NCBI GenBank assembly: GCA_963764215.1
Contig: CAVXRS010000005.1
Span: forward strand, 124,001-188,000
Origin: JAFDWI01 sp963764215
GTDB taxonomy: Bacteria > Actinomycetota > Acidimicrobiia > Acidimicrobiales > Iamiaceae
Length of the DNA stretch: 64,000 nt
Direction of reading: 5' to 3'
Position 1 is the first letter of the stretch. Each line of letters begins with the position of its first letter. The notes beneath the pieces are model-generated. The model made no database searches. It saw only the letters and a program-made list of their open reading frames with translations, and had not been told where the DNA came from. The position numbers were made by a program, and so were the translations under genes. Below, one piece after another: positions 1 through 11,494 of the stretch.

Positions 1-2
1 GA

Positions 3-149
3 AGTGGCAAACCCTGGCGGATGCGGTGGCGGCCGCCGAGCTTCATCCATCTGCAGTGTCTGCCCCACATGATGCACCAGGGCACGATCGCCGATGCCGT
101 GGCCGTGATCTCTTCGATCGACCCGGTTCTGGGCGAGGTGGACCGGTGA
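3..149 (+). CDS. nuoD: NADH-quinone oxidoreductase subunit D, C-terminal end (partial)
   Basis: This is the last 48 codons of the 49-kDa quinone-site subunit of complex I; the gene begins outside the window. The frame reads RPPSFIHLQCLPHMMHQG and closes with DPVLGEVDR and a TGA, which is the conserved NuoD C-terminus. NuoD sits in the peripheral arm and, with NuoB and NuoH, forms the ubiquinone or menaquinone pocket. It is first in this window of a continuous operon running to nuoN; nuoE begins 55 bases downstream. Confidence 0.93.
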   Translation, partial: SGKPWRMRWRPPSFIHLQCLPHMMHQGTIADAVAVISSIDPVLGEVDR

Positions 150-204
150 CCGGCGTGCGCTCGTTTTGCCTCGTGTGGGCCGATTGCGATTCCTTGGAAG
201 TCCC

Positions 205-852
205 GTGCCACGCCTGACTGCCGAGAACACCGAACTCGCGACCGAGATCATCGGGCACTACCCGCGCCCGAAGTCCGCGCTCATCCCGTTGCTGCACCTG
301 GCCCAGGAACAGGACGGTTGGGTCACCGACGAGGCGATGGTGCACATCGCGGAGCTCGTCGGGGTGACCCCGGCCGAGGTGCTCGGGGTGTGCAGCTTCT
401 ACGAGATGTTCAAACGGGAGCCGGTCGGTCGGTATCTGGTGAACATCTGTCAGGGAATTTCCTGCACGGTCATGGGCGCCGAGGACCTCATCGGCCATGC
501 GGAGGACTCGCTGGGCATCAAGGCCGGTTCCACGACCGGCGACGGAACCATCACCCTGGAGCGTGCCGAGTGTCAGGCGGCCTGCACCGAGGCGCCGTGT
601 CTGCAGGTGAACTACCGCTACCGGTACCGGGTGACAGACGACGACTTCGATCAGCTCGTCTCCCAGCTCCGGGCCGGGGCGTTGGACGCCGAGATTCCAC
701 CGCACGGAACGCTCGCCCGGCGCCCGGACCGCCAGCACATTCCCGCCGACAAGGCCTGTGGGCCCGCGCTGGTCGAGGGTTCGGGTGAGCCGGTGTGGAT
801 CAAGCGGCACCGGGAAGCGGCCGCGGCATCGTCAGGGGGTGACGAGTCGTGA
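205..852 (+). CDS. nuoE: NADH-quinone oxidoreductase subunit E
   Basis: Complex I peripheral-arm subunit (24 kDa) that carries the N1a [2Fe-2S] cluster next to the NuoF flavin site; 215 residues. The thioredoxin-fold ligands are visible as C-x4-C in CQGISC and C-x3-C in CQAAC about 40 residues later. I chose GTG 205 because a ribosome site (ggaag at 195-199) precedes it by five bases; the frame stays open to a TTG at 166, which would add an unusual 13-residue leader. The C-terminal 40 residues beyond the fold are a basic tail. The stop overlaps the nuoF start by four bases, so translation is probably coupled. Confidence 0.93.
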   Translation: MPRLTAENTELATEIIGHYPRPKSALIPLLHLAQEQDGWVTDEAMVHIAELVGVTPAEVLGVCSFYEMFKREPVGRYLVNICQGISCTVMGAEDLIGHAEDSLGIKAGSTTGDGTITLERAECQAACTEAPCLQVNYRYRYRVTDDDFDQLVSQLRAGALDAEIPPHGTLARRPDRQHIPADKACGPALVEGSGEPVWIKRHREAAAASSGGDES

Positions 853-2201
853 CCGAAGGGATCCCACAGATCGTCACCGGGCGGCTCGCTCAGTACGACG
901 ACGCGCACGAGATCGAACGCTATGAGGCCACCGGTGGATATGCGGGTCTGCGCGCCGCGTTGGAGATGGCGCCCGCCGATGTCTCCCAGCAGGTGAAGGA
1001 CGCCTCGCTGCTGGGTCGGGGCGGTGCGGGCTTCCCCGCCGGCGTCAAGTGGGGCTTCTGCCCGCCCGACGTGTGGCCGCGCTACCTCGTGGTGAACGGT
1101 GACGAATCCGAACCGGGTACCTACAAGGACCGGATCCTCATGGAGCGGGACCCGCATCAGCTGATCGAAGGCATCCTCATCGCCTGCTACGCGATCGGCT
1201 GCGCGCAGGCGTTCCTGTACTGCCGCGGCGAGATGGCCCTGGCGCACGAGCGGCTCGGGAACGCGCTGAACGAGGCGTACGCGAAGGGATACGTGGGAAA
1301 GAACATCCTGGGTACCGACTACTCCGTCGACATCGTGTTGCACTGGGGGGCCGGCGCCTACATCGTGGGTGAGGAGACCGCGCTGATCGAGAGCCTGGAA
1401 GGCAACCGTGGGATGCCGCGGCTCAAGCCGCCGTACTTCCCGGCCGCCAAGGGCCTGTACCTCCAGCCGACCGTGGTCAACAACGTCGAGACCCTGTCGA
1501 ACCTCTCGTGGATCTTGACCCACGGCGCGGAGGAATTCCACGCGCTCGGTGCGGAAACCAGCCGGGGGACCAGGCTCTTCGCGGTGTCCGGGCACGTGAA
1601 GAATCCGGGGGTCCACGAAGTCGAATTCGGCGTCACCACCTTCCGTGACCTGATCTACGGTCACTCCGGTGGGATCCGTGAGGATCGCGCGCTCAAGGCG
1701 TTCATCCCCGGCGGCGCATCGTCTCCCTGGTTCTTCGAAGAACATCTCGATCTTCCCTTGGAGACCAAGGCCGTCGGTGACGCCGGGTCGATGCTCGGTT
1801 CGGGAGCGATCGTGGTGATGGACGAGACCACCGACCTGGTCAAGGCGTCACGCAGCCTCGTGCGCTTCTTCGCGGCCGAGTCGTGCGGAAAGTGCACGCC
1901 GTGCCGGGAAGGAACCACCTGGATGGAGCACATCCTGGACCGGATCATCGAAGGCCAGGGTCGGACCGAGGACATCGATCTGCTGCTGGACGTGTGCGAC
2001 AACATCTCGCCGGGCCTGACCTGGCCCCCGAAGCAGACGACGATCTGTCCGCTTGGTCCGTCCGCACCGCCGTCGGTGGCCAGCGTGGTGCGGCGCTACC
2101 CCGAGGAGTTCGAGCACTACCTGGGCACGTCGTTCGACGTGAGCGTCGAGATGAAGGGCGCCGCGTACGTCACCGCGCCGACGGGAGGTGACGCATCGTG
2201 A
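849..2201 (+). CDS. nuoF: NADH-quinone oxidoreductase subunit F
   Basis: NADH-oxidising subunit of complex I (51 kDa), 450 residues, binding FMN, NADH and the N3 [4Fe-4S] cluster. The glycine-rich nucleotide motif GRGGAGFPAGVKW lies near residue 55, the second glycine-rich stretch GAGAYIVGEETALIE near 170, and the cluster ligands SCGKCTPCREGT near residue 345 with the fourth cysteine in TICPLG near 400. Length matches the family. The GTG start overlaps the nuoE stop (GTGA) and the stop overlaps the nuoG GTG. Intact. Confidence 0.96.
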   Translation: MTEGIPQIVTGRLAQYDDAHEIERYEATGGYAGLRAALEMAPADVSQQVKDASLLGRGGAGFPAGVKWGFCPPDVWPRYLVVNGDESEPGTYKDRILMERDPHQLIEGILIACYAIGCAQAFLYCRGEMALAHERLGNALNEAYAKGYVGKNILGTDYSVDIVLHWGAGAYIVGEETALIESLEGNRGMPRLKPPYFPAAKGLYLQPTVVNNVETLSNLSWILTHGAEEFHALGAETSRGTRLFAVSGHVKNPGVHEVEFGVTTFRDLIYGHSGGIREDRALKAFIPGGASSPWFFEEHLDLPLETKAVGDAGSMLGSGAIVVMDETTDLVKASRSLVRFFAAESCGKCTPCREGTTWMEHILDRIIEGQGRTEDIDLLLDVCDNISPGLTWPPKQTTICPLGPSAPPSVASVVRRYPEEFEHYLGTSFDVSVEMKGAAYVTAPTGGDAS

Positions 2202-4867
2202 CCGATGTCGAAGAGACCGTGACCGAGGTGGCCGTCACCGTCGACGGACGGCAGATCGCGGCGCGCAAGGGCGAGCTGGTGATCGCCGCGGCCGAACGCA
2301 ACGACGTCTACATCCCCCGGTTCTGCTGGCACAACCGGATGAACTCGGTGGGGATGTGCCGGATGTGTCTGGTCGAGATCGACACCGGTCGGGGACCCGC
2401 GCTCCAGCCGTCCTGCATGATCGAGTGTTCCGACGGGATGACCGTGGAGACCCGGTCCCCCACGGTCGTCAAGGCCCAGGAGGGCGTCCTCGAGTTCCTC
2501 CTGATCAACCACCCGCTGGACTGTCCGGTCTGTGACAAGGGTGGTGAGTGTCCCCTGCAGGATCAGACCATGTCGCACGGTCCCGGCGAGAGCCGGTACG
2601 TGGAGGAGAAGCGCCACAAGGAAAAGCCGATCGACGTGTCGGAACTGGTGCTCCTGGACCGGGAACGCTGCATCCTGTGTGACCGGTGCACCCGCTTTGC
2701 CTCCGAAGTCGCGGGCGACCCGCTGATCCACTTCCAGAACCGGGGCAACGACACCGAGGTCAACACCTTCCCCGACCACCCCTTCGCGTCGTACTTCTCG
2801 GGCAACACGGTGCAGATCTGTCCGGTGGGAGCGCTCACCTCCACGCCGTACCGGTTCAAGGCGCGCCCCTGGGACCTGCAACAGGTCGAGTCCACCTGCA
2901 CCGGGTGTTCGGTGGGATGTCGCATCGTCATCGACGTCTCCCGCGACGAACTGCTGCGCTTCAACGGGGTCGACTCCGAGCCGGTCAACTGGTCGTGGCT
3001 GTGCGACAAGGGTCGATTCGGGTTCGAGGCGTTCGAACGGGGCGACCGCCTGACCCAGCCGTCCAGCCGCGACGACCGGGAGGAGGCCCCCGCGCCGGTG
3101 CGGTGGAACGTCGCGCTGGCCAAGGCGGCCAAGGCGATTCGCTCGTCCCTGGACACGTCCGGTCCCGGTGGGATCGGGATTCTGGGTGGTGCGAATCTGA
3201 CCAACGAAGCACAGTTCGCCTGGGCCAAACTCGCCAAGGGTGTGCTGGGAACCGACAACGTCGATGCGCAGCTCGACGACGGCCTCGATCCGCGGCACGT
3301 CCTCGGACTGCCGCGGGCCACGATCGCCGAGACCTGCACGCCCGGGGGCACGATCCTGGTGTTCGCCAACGACGTCAAGGAAGAACTCGGCGTGCTGTAC
3401 CTGCGGCTCCGTCACGCCAAGGTCTGGGACGGCGCGCACATCGTCGAGATCGCTTCCACCGACACCGGCCTGACGCCGGTGGCCGACGCATCCGTCCGGG
3501 TACGACCGGGCACCGCCCCGACGGTCGTCGACGCACTGCTCACCGGCGGTGCCGCACCCGACGGGATCGACGCGGCAACATTCGCCGCCGCCCAGGATCT
3601 GCTGAGCGCCGAGCGTGCCACTCCAGTGCGGGTCGTGCTGGGTCGCCCGTCGCTCGCCGAATCCCCCGACATCGCCGCCCTGGTGGCGCACCGGGTGCTT
3701 GCCGCCAGGCCGGAAGCCACGTTCCTGACCACCTCGCGACGAGCCAACGTGAACGGCGCATTCGACATGGGCCTCGCACCGGGATTGCTCCCGGGGCGGG
3801 TCGACCTCGAAGCTCGGTCGGCGGTGGCGGCCGGGTGGGGGATCGCCGCGAACGAGTTGCCCTCGACGCCCGGTCTGGATGCCCGTGGCATCCTCGAAGC
3901 CGCCGCGGAGGGGAAGATCACCACGCTGATCCTGTTGGGCGCCGATCCGCTCGGTGACTTCCCCGACCGGGCGCTGGCGGAGCGGGCGCTGGAACGCGCG
4001 GATTGCGTCATCTCGGTCGACATCTTCCCGAACGACTCCAACGAGCGTGCGCACATCGTGCTCCCCGCGTCCGGGTTCGGCGCCGAGGACGGCACCACGA
4101 CCAACATCGAGGGCCGGGTCTCGCGGGTCGCCCGGGCGGTCACCGCACCCGGATTCGCCCACCCCGACTGGGTGATCGCCGCCGAGTTGGGCTTTGCGCT
4201 CGATGCCGATCTGGGGTTCGAATCGCTCGAGGACATCCGCGCCGAGATCTCCCGGACCGCCCCGTCCCATGCTGGCCTCACCGAGGAAGCGCTCGATGCG
4301 CGACCCGACGGGATCGTCCTCCCGCGGCCGGCCGCACCCGAAGCCGATGGCAGCAAGGATGCCGCAGATGGCGGCGAGGATGCCGCAGATGGCGGCGAGG
4401 ACGCCGCAGATGATGGCGAGGACGCCGCGGAGGACGACGCGGCCGATGCCGAGCCCACGAAGAACCCGCCGCAGCTCACCGAGCCGGAGCCGGTCGGGCT
4501 CCCGGATGCGCCGGTCCTCGAGATGCCCAAACCCGACGCGTACGCACTGCGGCTGGTGGTTTCGCGCAAGATGTACGACCAGGGGACGATCGTGCAGCAG
4601 GCGCCGCACCTGGCGCCGTTGGCCGTGGCCCCCGGCGCGGTCCCGGCCCGGTTGCATCCGGCCGAGTTGGCACGGCTCGGGGTCGCCAGTGGTGTCGAGG
4701 TGAAGGTGAGTGGGGCACGCGGGCAGCTCGTGGTCACCGCCGTGGCAGACGAAGGCGTGCCGCGTGGGGTCGTCGCGATGGTGCACGACGCCACCGGTGT
4801 CGGCGCCACGTCGCTGATCGAACCCGATCGACCGGTCACCGACGTGCACGTGGAGACGGTCTCGTGA
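2198..4867 (+). CDS. nuoG: NADH-quinone oxidoreductase subunit G
   Basis: Large iron-sulfur subunit of the complex I electron-input module, 889 residues. The N-terminal [2Fe-2S] ferredoxin domain shows CWHNRMNSVGMCRMC, followed by CPVCDKGGEC and CILCDRC cluster ligands. A C-x2-C-x3-C motif (CTGCSVGC near residue 235) with a later cysteine (WLCDKG) fits the N7 cluster found in some bacteria. The remainder is the molybdopterin-oxidoreductase-like fold, catalytically inert in complex I. Odd feature: an acidic low-complexity insert near residues 720-753 built from repeated DAADGGE units, encoded by a 21-base near-repeat at about 4367-4430. Overlaps nuoF and nuoH by four bases each. Confidence 0.95.
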   Translation: MTDVEETVTEVAVTVDGRQIAARKGELVIAAAERNDVYIPRFCWHNRMNSVGMCRMCLVEIDTGRGPALQPSCMIECSDGMTVETRSPTVVKAQEGVLEFLLINHPLDCPVCDKGGECPLQDQTMSHGPGESRYVEEKRHKEKPIDVSELVLLDRERCILCDRCTRFASEVAGDPLIHFQNRGNDTEVNTFPDHPFASYFSGNTVQICPVGALTSTPYRFKARPWDLQQVESTCTGCSVGCRIVIDVSRDELLRFNGVDSEPVNWSWLCDKGRFGFEAFERGDRLTQPSSRDDREEAPAPVRWNVALAKAAKAIRSSLDTSGPGGIGILGGANLTNEAQFAWAKLAKGVLGTDNVDAQLDDGLDPRHVLGLPRATIAETCTPGGTILVFANDVKEELGVLYLRLRHAKVWDGAHIVEIASTDTGLTPVADASVRVRPGTAPTVVDALLTGGAAPDGIDAATFAAAQDLLSAERATPVRVVLGRPSLAESPDIAALVAHRVLAARPEATFLTTSRRANVNGAFDMGLAPGLLPGRVDLEARSAVAAGWGIAANELPSTPGLDARGILEAAAEGKITTLILLGADPLGDFPDRALAERALERADCVISVDIFPNDSNERAHIVLPASGFGAEDGTTTNIEGRVSRVARAVTAPGFAHPDWVIAAELGFALDADLGFESLEDIRAEISRTAPSHAGLTEEALDARPDGIVLPRPAAPEADGSKDAADGGEDAADGGEDAADDGEDAAEDDAADAEPTKNPPQLTEPEPVGLPDAPVLEMPKPDAYALRLVVSRKMYDQGTIVQQAPHLAPLAVAPGAVPARLHPAELARLGVASGVEVKVSGARGQLVVTAVADEGVPRGVVAMVHDATGVGATSLIEPDRPVTDVHVETVS

Positions 4868-6111
4868 TCCTGGCCAACGACCCCCTCTTCGACAGCGGCC
4901 ACGTCGGTTTCGTCGTCCTGTTGTTCGTCATCGTCAAGACGATCATCACCTTCGTCCTGCTGCTCGTCGGCGTGATGATGATGATCTGGTTCGAACGAAA
5001 GGTCATCAGTGACCTGCAGAACCGGATCGGTCCCAACCGGGCCGGTCCCTTCGGGCTCCTCCAGTCGCTCGCCGACGGCGTCAAGCTGATGATCAAGGAG
5101 GACATGATCCCCAACCGGGCCGACCGGATCATGTTCCGCCTCGCTCCGTACCTGGTGATGCTGCCGGCGTTCCTGACCTTCGCGGTGATCCCCCTGAGCG
5201 GCAACTTCGCGCCGGGCACCGACGGCATCGTGCACATCTTCGGGCACACGACCCGCCTGCAACTCGCGGATCCCCCGATCGGCATGCTCTTCGTGTTGGC
5301 CATGAGCTCCATCGCCGTGTACGGGGTGCTGTTGGCCGGTTGGGCCTCGGGTTCGAAGTATCCGCTGCTCTCGTCCGTTCGTGCTCGCGCCCAGATGGTC
5401 TCCTACGAGGCTGCGCTGGGGCTGTCGCTGGCGTCGGTGTTCCTCGTCACCGGGAAGTTGACGACCTCGGGCATCGTGTCCGAGCAGTACACCTGGTCGT
5501 GGAATCTCTGGGTGACCGGCCTGGTGCCGTTCGTGGTCTTCTTCGTCGCCTCGTTGGCCGAGCACTCCCGCCCGCCGTTCGACATCATCGAAGCCGAACA
5601 GGAGCTCACCGGTGGGTTCAACACCGAGTACTCGTCGTTCCGGTTCGCGATCTTCTACCTCGCCGAATTCATGAACGCGATCACGCTCGCGGCGATCGTG
5701 ACCACGCTGTTCCTGGGCGGACCGAACGGCTGGTATCCGCCCGGCCCGGCGTGGATCTGGGGTCTGGTCTGGTTCTTCGGCAAGATGATCGTGTTGTTGT
5801 GGGTCCTGGTGTGGATCCGGGGGACGCTGCCTCGACTGCGCTACGACCAGCTCATGGACCTGGGTTGGAAGTTGCTGATCCCCCTGGCGCTGGGCTGGTT
5901 GCTGCTGCTCGCCGCGGTGCGCATCGCCGAGGATCGGGACTGGTCGCCTTTCATCGTGGTGCCGATCGCACTCGTGGCGCTGATCGCCACGTCCGGGCTG
6001 ATCGCCGCCGCCATGCGGGTCGGGCGCGCGGACCAATATGGCGATGGCCGAGGTGTTCGAATGAGTCGACACGGCCGCATGCACGAGGGTGGTGGCACAT
6101 GGGTTATCTGA
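4864..6111 (+). CDS. nuoH: NADH-quinone oxidoreductase subunit H
   Basis: Membrane-arm subunit next to the quinone chamber of complex I, 415 residues with about eight hydrophobic segments. The signature MIWFERKVISDLQNRIGPNR and the following GPFGLLQSLADGVKL lie near residues 39-75, and PFDIIEAEQELTGGFNTEY, the conserved acidic loop, near residue 240. The C-terminus after the last helix (residue ~395) is a short basic tail that overlaps the nuoI start. GTG start overlaps the nuoG stop. Intact. Confidence 0.95.
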   Translation: MILANDPLFDSGHVGFVVLLFVIVKTIITFVLLLVGVMMMIWFERKVISDLQNRIGPNRAGPFGLLQSLADGVKLMIKEDMIPNRADRIMFRLAPYLVMLPAFLTFAVIPLSGNFAPGTDGIVHIFGHTTRLQLADPPIGMLFVLAMSSIAVYGVLLAGWASGSKYPLLSSVRARAQMVSYEAALGLSLASVFLVTGKLTTSGIVSEQYTWSWNLWVTGLVPFVVFFVASLAEHSRPPFDIIEAEQELTGGFNTEYSSFRFAIFYLAEFMNAITLAAIVTTLFLGGPNGWYPPGPAWIWGLVWFFGKMIVLLWVLVWIRGTLPRLRYDQLMDLGWKLLIPLALGWLLLLAAVRIAEDRDWSPFIVVPIALVALIATSGLIAAAMRVGRADQYGDGRGVRMSRHGRMHEGGGTWVI

Positions 6112-6816
6112 AGGGTTTCCTCGTTTCGTTCGCCCAGCAGGGCCGCCACCAACGCGTGACCACGTCCTACCCCGAGGAGAAGCGCCCCAAGCCGATCCGG
6201 ATCCACGGTCGCCACGTGCTGAACCGGTACGAGGACGGCATGGAGAAGTGCATCGGATGCGAGCTGTGTGCCGGCGTGTGCCCGGCCCGCTGCATCTACG
6301 TGCGCGGCGCAGGACAACGATCCGGCCGAGCCCAAGAGCTCCCGGGCGAACGCTTCGGGTTCATCTACGAGATCAACTACCTGCGGTGCATCCACTGCGA
6401 CATGTGCGTGGAAGCCTGTCCGACCGAGGCGATCACCGAATCCAAGCTCTTCGAGTTCTCGTTCACGAACCGGTCGGATGCGATCTACACCCGCGACGAA
6501 CTGCTCGTCGACGAGGAGACCGGGAAGCCTCAGCAGCTCCCCTGGGAGGACTGGCGCGACGGTGAGGACGAGTGGACCTCTGCCTGGATGCGAGCCACTG
6601 CCGCGGGAGGTCGACGCGGACTACGTCGGAAAGGTCGCCTGGCGGGGCGAGCGCGGCTACGGGCTGCGAGCACCCGAAGCCACCAGGACGCCAAGGACGA
6701 CCCGGCGACCGAGCCTGGTTCATCGACACCGACGTCGACCCGGACAGGCCAAGAAGATCTTCGCCAACGTGCAGCGCGAACCCCGGCCCTGGCGCACGAC
6801 CGACGAAGGACGGTGA
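6099..6816 (+). CDS. nuoI: NADH-quinone oxidoreductase subunit I (frameshifted here)
   Basis: Complex I subunit with two [4Fe-4S] clusters (N6a and N6b) that link the peripheral arm to the quinone site. The two ligand sets read CIGCELCAGVCPARC and CIHCDMCVEACPTEA. The ATG at 6099 overlaps the nuoH end and starts MGYLKGF, typical for the family. The reading frame breaks near 6313 and is restored near 6346 (a short out-of-frame segment), then breaks again near 6600 and in the last 60 codons. The end at 6816 is the stop of the frame that reads FANVQREPRPW; nuoJ starts seven bases later. The indels probably come from the sequence, not from biology. Confidence 0.85.
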
Positions 6817-6822
6817 AGCCTG

Positions 6823-7445
<623 letters not shown>

Positions 7446-7449
<4 letters not shown>

Positions 7450-7760
7450 TCCTTGCAACCGTTGGCGCCGGTGCCTACCTGGGACTCAGTGCCATCCTCT
7501 TCACGATCGGCATCGGTGGCCTGCTGCTCCGCCGGAATCCGATCATGATGTTCATGTGCATCGAGCTGATGTTGAATGCGGCCAACCTCACGTTCGTCAC
7601 GTTCGCCCGCGAGCTCGACGACATCGGCGGCCAGGTGAGCGTCTTCTTCGTCCTGGTCGTGGCAGCAGCCGAAGTGGTGGTGGGGTTGGGCATCATCGTC
7701 TCGATCATGCGCCGACGACCAGAAGCAACGGCCGACGACCTCGACCTACTCAAGGGCTGA
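7446..7760 (+). CDS. nuoK: NADH-quinone oxidoreductase subunit K
   Basis: Small membrane subunit of complex I (NuoK/ND4L), 104 residues with three transmembrane helices. The helix-2 signature MFMCIELMLNAANL carries the conserved glutamate needed for proton translocation, and the third helix (VVLVVAAAEVVVGLGII) carries the second. Start and length match the family. It is one of the few intact genes in the 6-14 kb stretch. ATG overlaps the predicted nuoJ stop; nuoL begins after a ribosome site, ggagg, at about 7763. Confidence 0.95.
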
Positions 7761-7775
7761 GCGGAGGAACATCTG

Positions 7776-9846
7776 GTGCATACTCACTACCGCTCTGAGC
7801 GGTGGCCGACCAGGCGGCGCAGATCCCTGCGCTCGTCGCATGCGATCTGGTTGGTGCCGGCGTGTCCGATCGCGGCGTTCGTCCTGTTGATCGCCTTCGG
7901 GCGTCGACTCGGAGAACCCGTTGCCGGCTGGCTCGCCGTGGTCGGCATGCTCGGCGCGTTCGTGGCGGCGGTGTGCACCTGGGTGGGCCTGCGCAGCATG
8001 GACGGGAACCAACGGTCCTACACCCAACATCTGTTCACCTGGATCGGCGCAGGCCGCTTTCACGTCGACATCGCGTTCCTGGTCGACCCGCTCTCGGTGA
8101 CCATGTGCCTGTTCGTCACGTTCGTCGGGTTGCGCGATCTTCATCTATTCGATCGGCTACATGAAGGGCGACCCGGACTTCTCCAAGTTCTTCATCTACC
8201 TGTAGTTCTTCGCCGCCTCGATGCTCGATCCTGGTGACCGGGTCGAGCCTGTTGGTGACCTTCCTGGGTTGGGAAGGTGTCGGTGCCGCTTCGTACTTCC
8301 TCATCGGGTTCTGGTTCCAGGACGCCGCCAACTCGTCGGCGGCCAAGAAGGCGTTCATCGTGAACCGCGATCGGTGACTGGGGCTTCATGGTCGCGATGT
8401 TCTTCGTGTTCCTCGCCTTCGGAACCCTCAACTACACGCAGATGTTCGCTCATCACTCGCACCGTGGCGACAGACCACGATCTCGGCGATCGTGGGGTTC
8501 ACTGTTCATCGGCGCATGCGGAAAGTCCGCCCAGCTGCCGCTGTATCTCTGGCTTCCCGACGCCATGGCGGGCCCGACGCCGGTCTCGGCGCTGATGCAC
8601 GCCGCCACGATGGTGACCGCCGGCGTCTACCTGCTGGTGCGCATGAACCCGTTGATCGGCCGCGGCGAGACCCGTGGGTCGCCATGCTATCGCCATCGTC
8701 GGCGCGGCTGACCGCGTTCTTCGCCGCGACCATCGCGATCGCGCAGACACGACATCAAGAAGGTGCTCGCGTACTCGACGGTCTCCCAACTCGGCTACAT
8801 GGTGCTCGCGGTCGGCTCGGGCGCCTATGTCGCTGCGATCTTCCACATGATCACCCACGCGTTCTTCAAGGCGACTGCTGTTCCTCGGGGCCGGCTCGGT
8901 GATCCACGGCATGAACAACGAGCAGGACATGAACTGGTACGGCAAGCTGCGGAAGTTCTTCCCGATCACCTCGGTCACGTTCATCATCGCCTGGCTGGCC
9001 ATCGCCGGGGTCCCGCCGTTCTCGGGTTTCTGGTCGAAAGGCGAGATCCTGGGGTTCGCATGGCACAAGAGCCCGGTCCTGTGGTTCATCGGGCTGGTGA
9101 CGGCGATCCTCACCGCCTACTACATGACCCGGGAAGTCGTGCTCACCTTCTTCGGCAAGCAGCCGCTGGACCGAGGCCGGCCCCGAGGGGACGACCCCGC
9201 GACAGCCCGAGCACGCCACCGAGGACGCCGAGGGCAATCCCTGCCGGTCGGTCCCGGTGCCCCGCACCCCGTCGAGCACGGGGCGCCGGTGAGACCGCCC
9301 GAGTCGCCCTGGGTGATGACCGATCCCGCTGATCGTGCTGCCGTGGGGGCATCCGGACTGGGCGTTCTGAACCTGCCCTTCGGGAACGTCTTCCACGATG
9401 CTCGAACCACTGGCTCGAACCGTCAGGTGCTACGTCGGCGAATCGACCTGGAGCATCCCGGGCTCGCTCGAATGGGCCTGGAGATCGCGTCCGATCGTGT
9501 TCGCCCTCGGCGGCATCGCGCTCGGCCTGGATCTACTACCAACGGCACACCACCACCCGCGAGGAGCAGGCGGCTCGAACCGGAGATCCTACCAGGTCGT
9601 GGTACTACGACATCGCCATCTCGGCCTTCATGGGCGGTCCCGTCCGCCGTGCGGGCGACTGGCTCGCGTTCCAGTTCGAACGGCTGGCCTGGATGGGGCG
9701 TCACGGGAACCGGCCGGGCGGGCTTCGTCGCCGCAAGGGCGCGCGTGCGTCTGGTCCAGACCGGTTACGTCCGCCGCTACGCGCTCGGCCTCGCCGCCGG
9801 CGCTGCCTGTCTGCTTGCTTTCGTCGTCTACCGGGCTTCGTTCTGA
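7776..9846 (+). CDS. nuoL: NADH-quinone oxidoreductase subunit L (frameshifted, one internal stop)
   Basis: Antiporter-like proton-pumping subunit of complex I with the long lateral helix. Pieces in several frames read in order: VPACPIAAFVLLI, DIAFLVDPLSVTM, SLLVTFLGWEGVGAASYFL, GKSAQLPLYLWLPDAMAGPT, VSALMHAATMVTAGVYLL, KVLAYSTVSQLGYM and the C-terminal VRRYALGLAAGAA. More than ten indels break it, and an in-frame TAG lies at 8203-8205 where the family has an ordinary residue pair. The start is uncertain: GTG 7776 has a ribosome site eight bases upstream, while GTG 7802 opens a more family-like N-terminus that would need a shift. The stop is TGA at 9846, three bases before nuoM. Confidence 0.85.
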
Positions 9847-9848
9847 GA

Positions 9849-11490
<1,642 letters not shown>

Positions 11491-11494
<4 letters not shown>

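Noticed and set aside
4357..4440. Mobile repeat in nuoG
   Set aside because: The repeat is in frame, codes for a low-complexity acidic loop, and is found nowhere else in the window; slippage explains it.
2117..6084. Very long minus-strand open frames (910 and 890 codons) opposite nuoG and nuoH
   Set aside because: They mirror genes with clear family motifs; lack of stops is a by-product of high GC and codon bias. The translations are arginine/histidine-rich and show no fold.
8203..8205. In-frame TAG in nuoL as possible recoding (pyrrolysine or suppressor)
   Set aside because: The surrounding gene has many indels, and no other gene shows internal TAG codons in conserved positions, apart from a true pseudogene. 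Sequence error is simpler.
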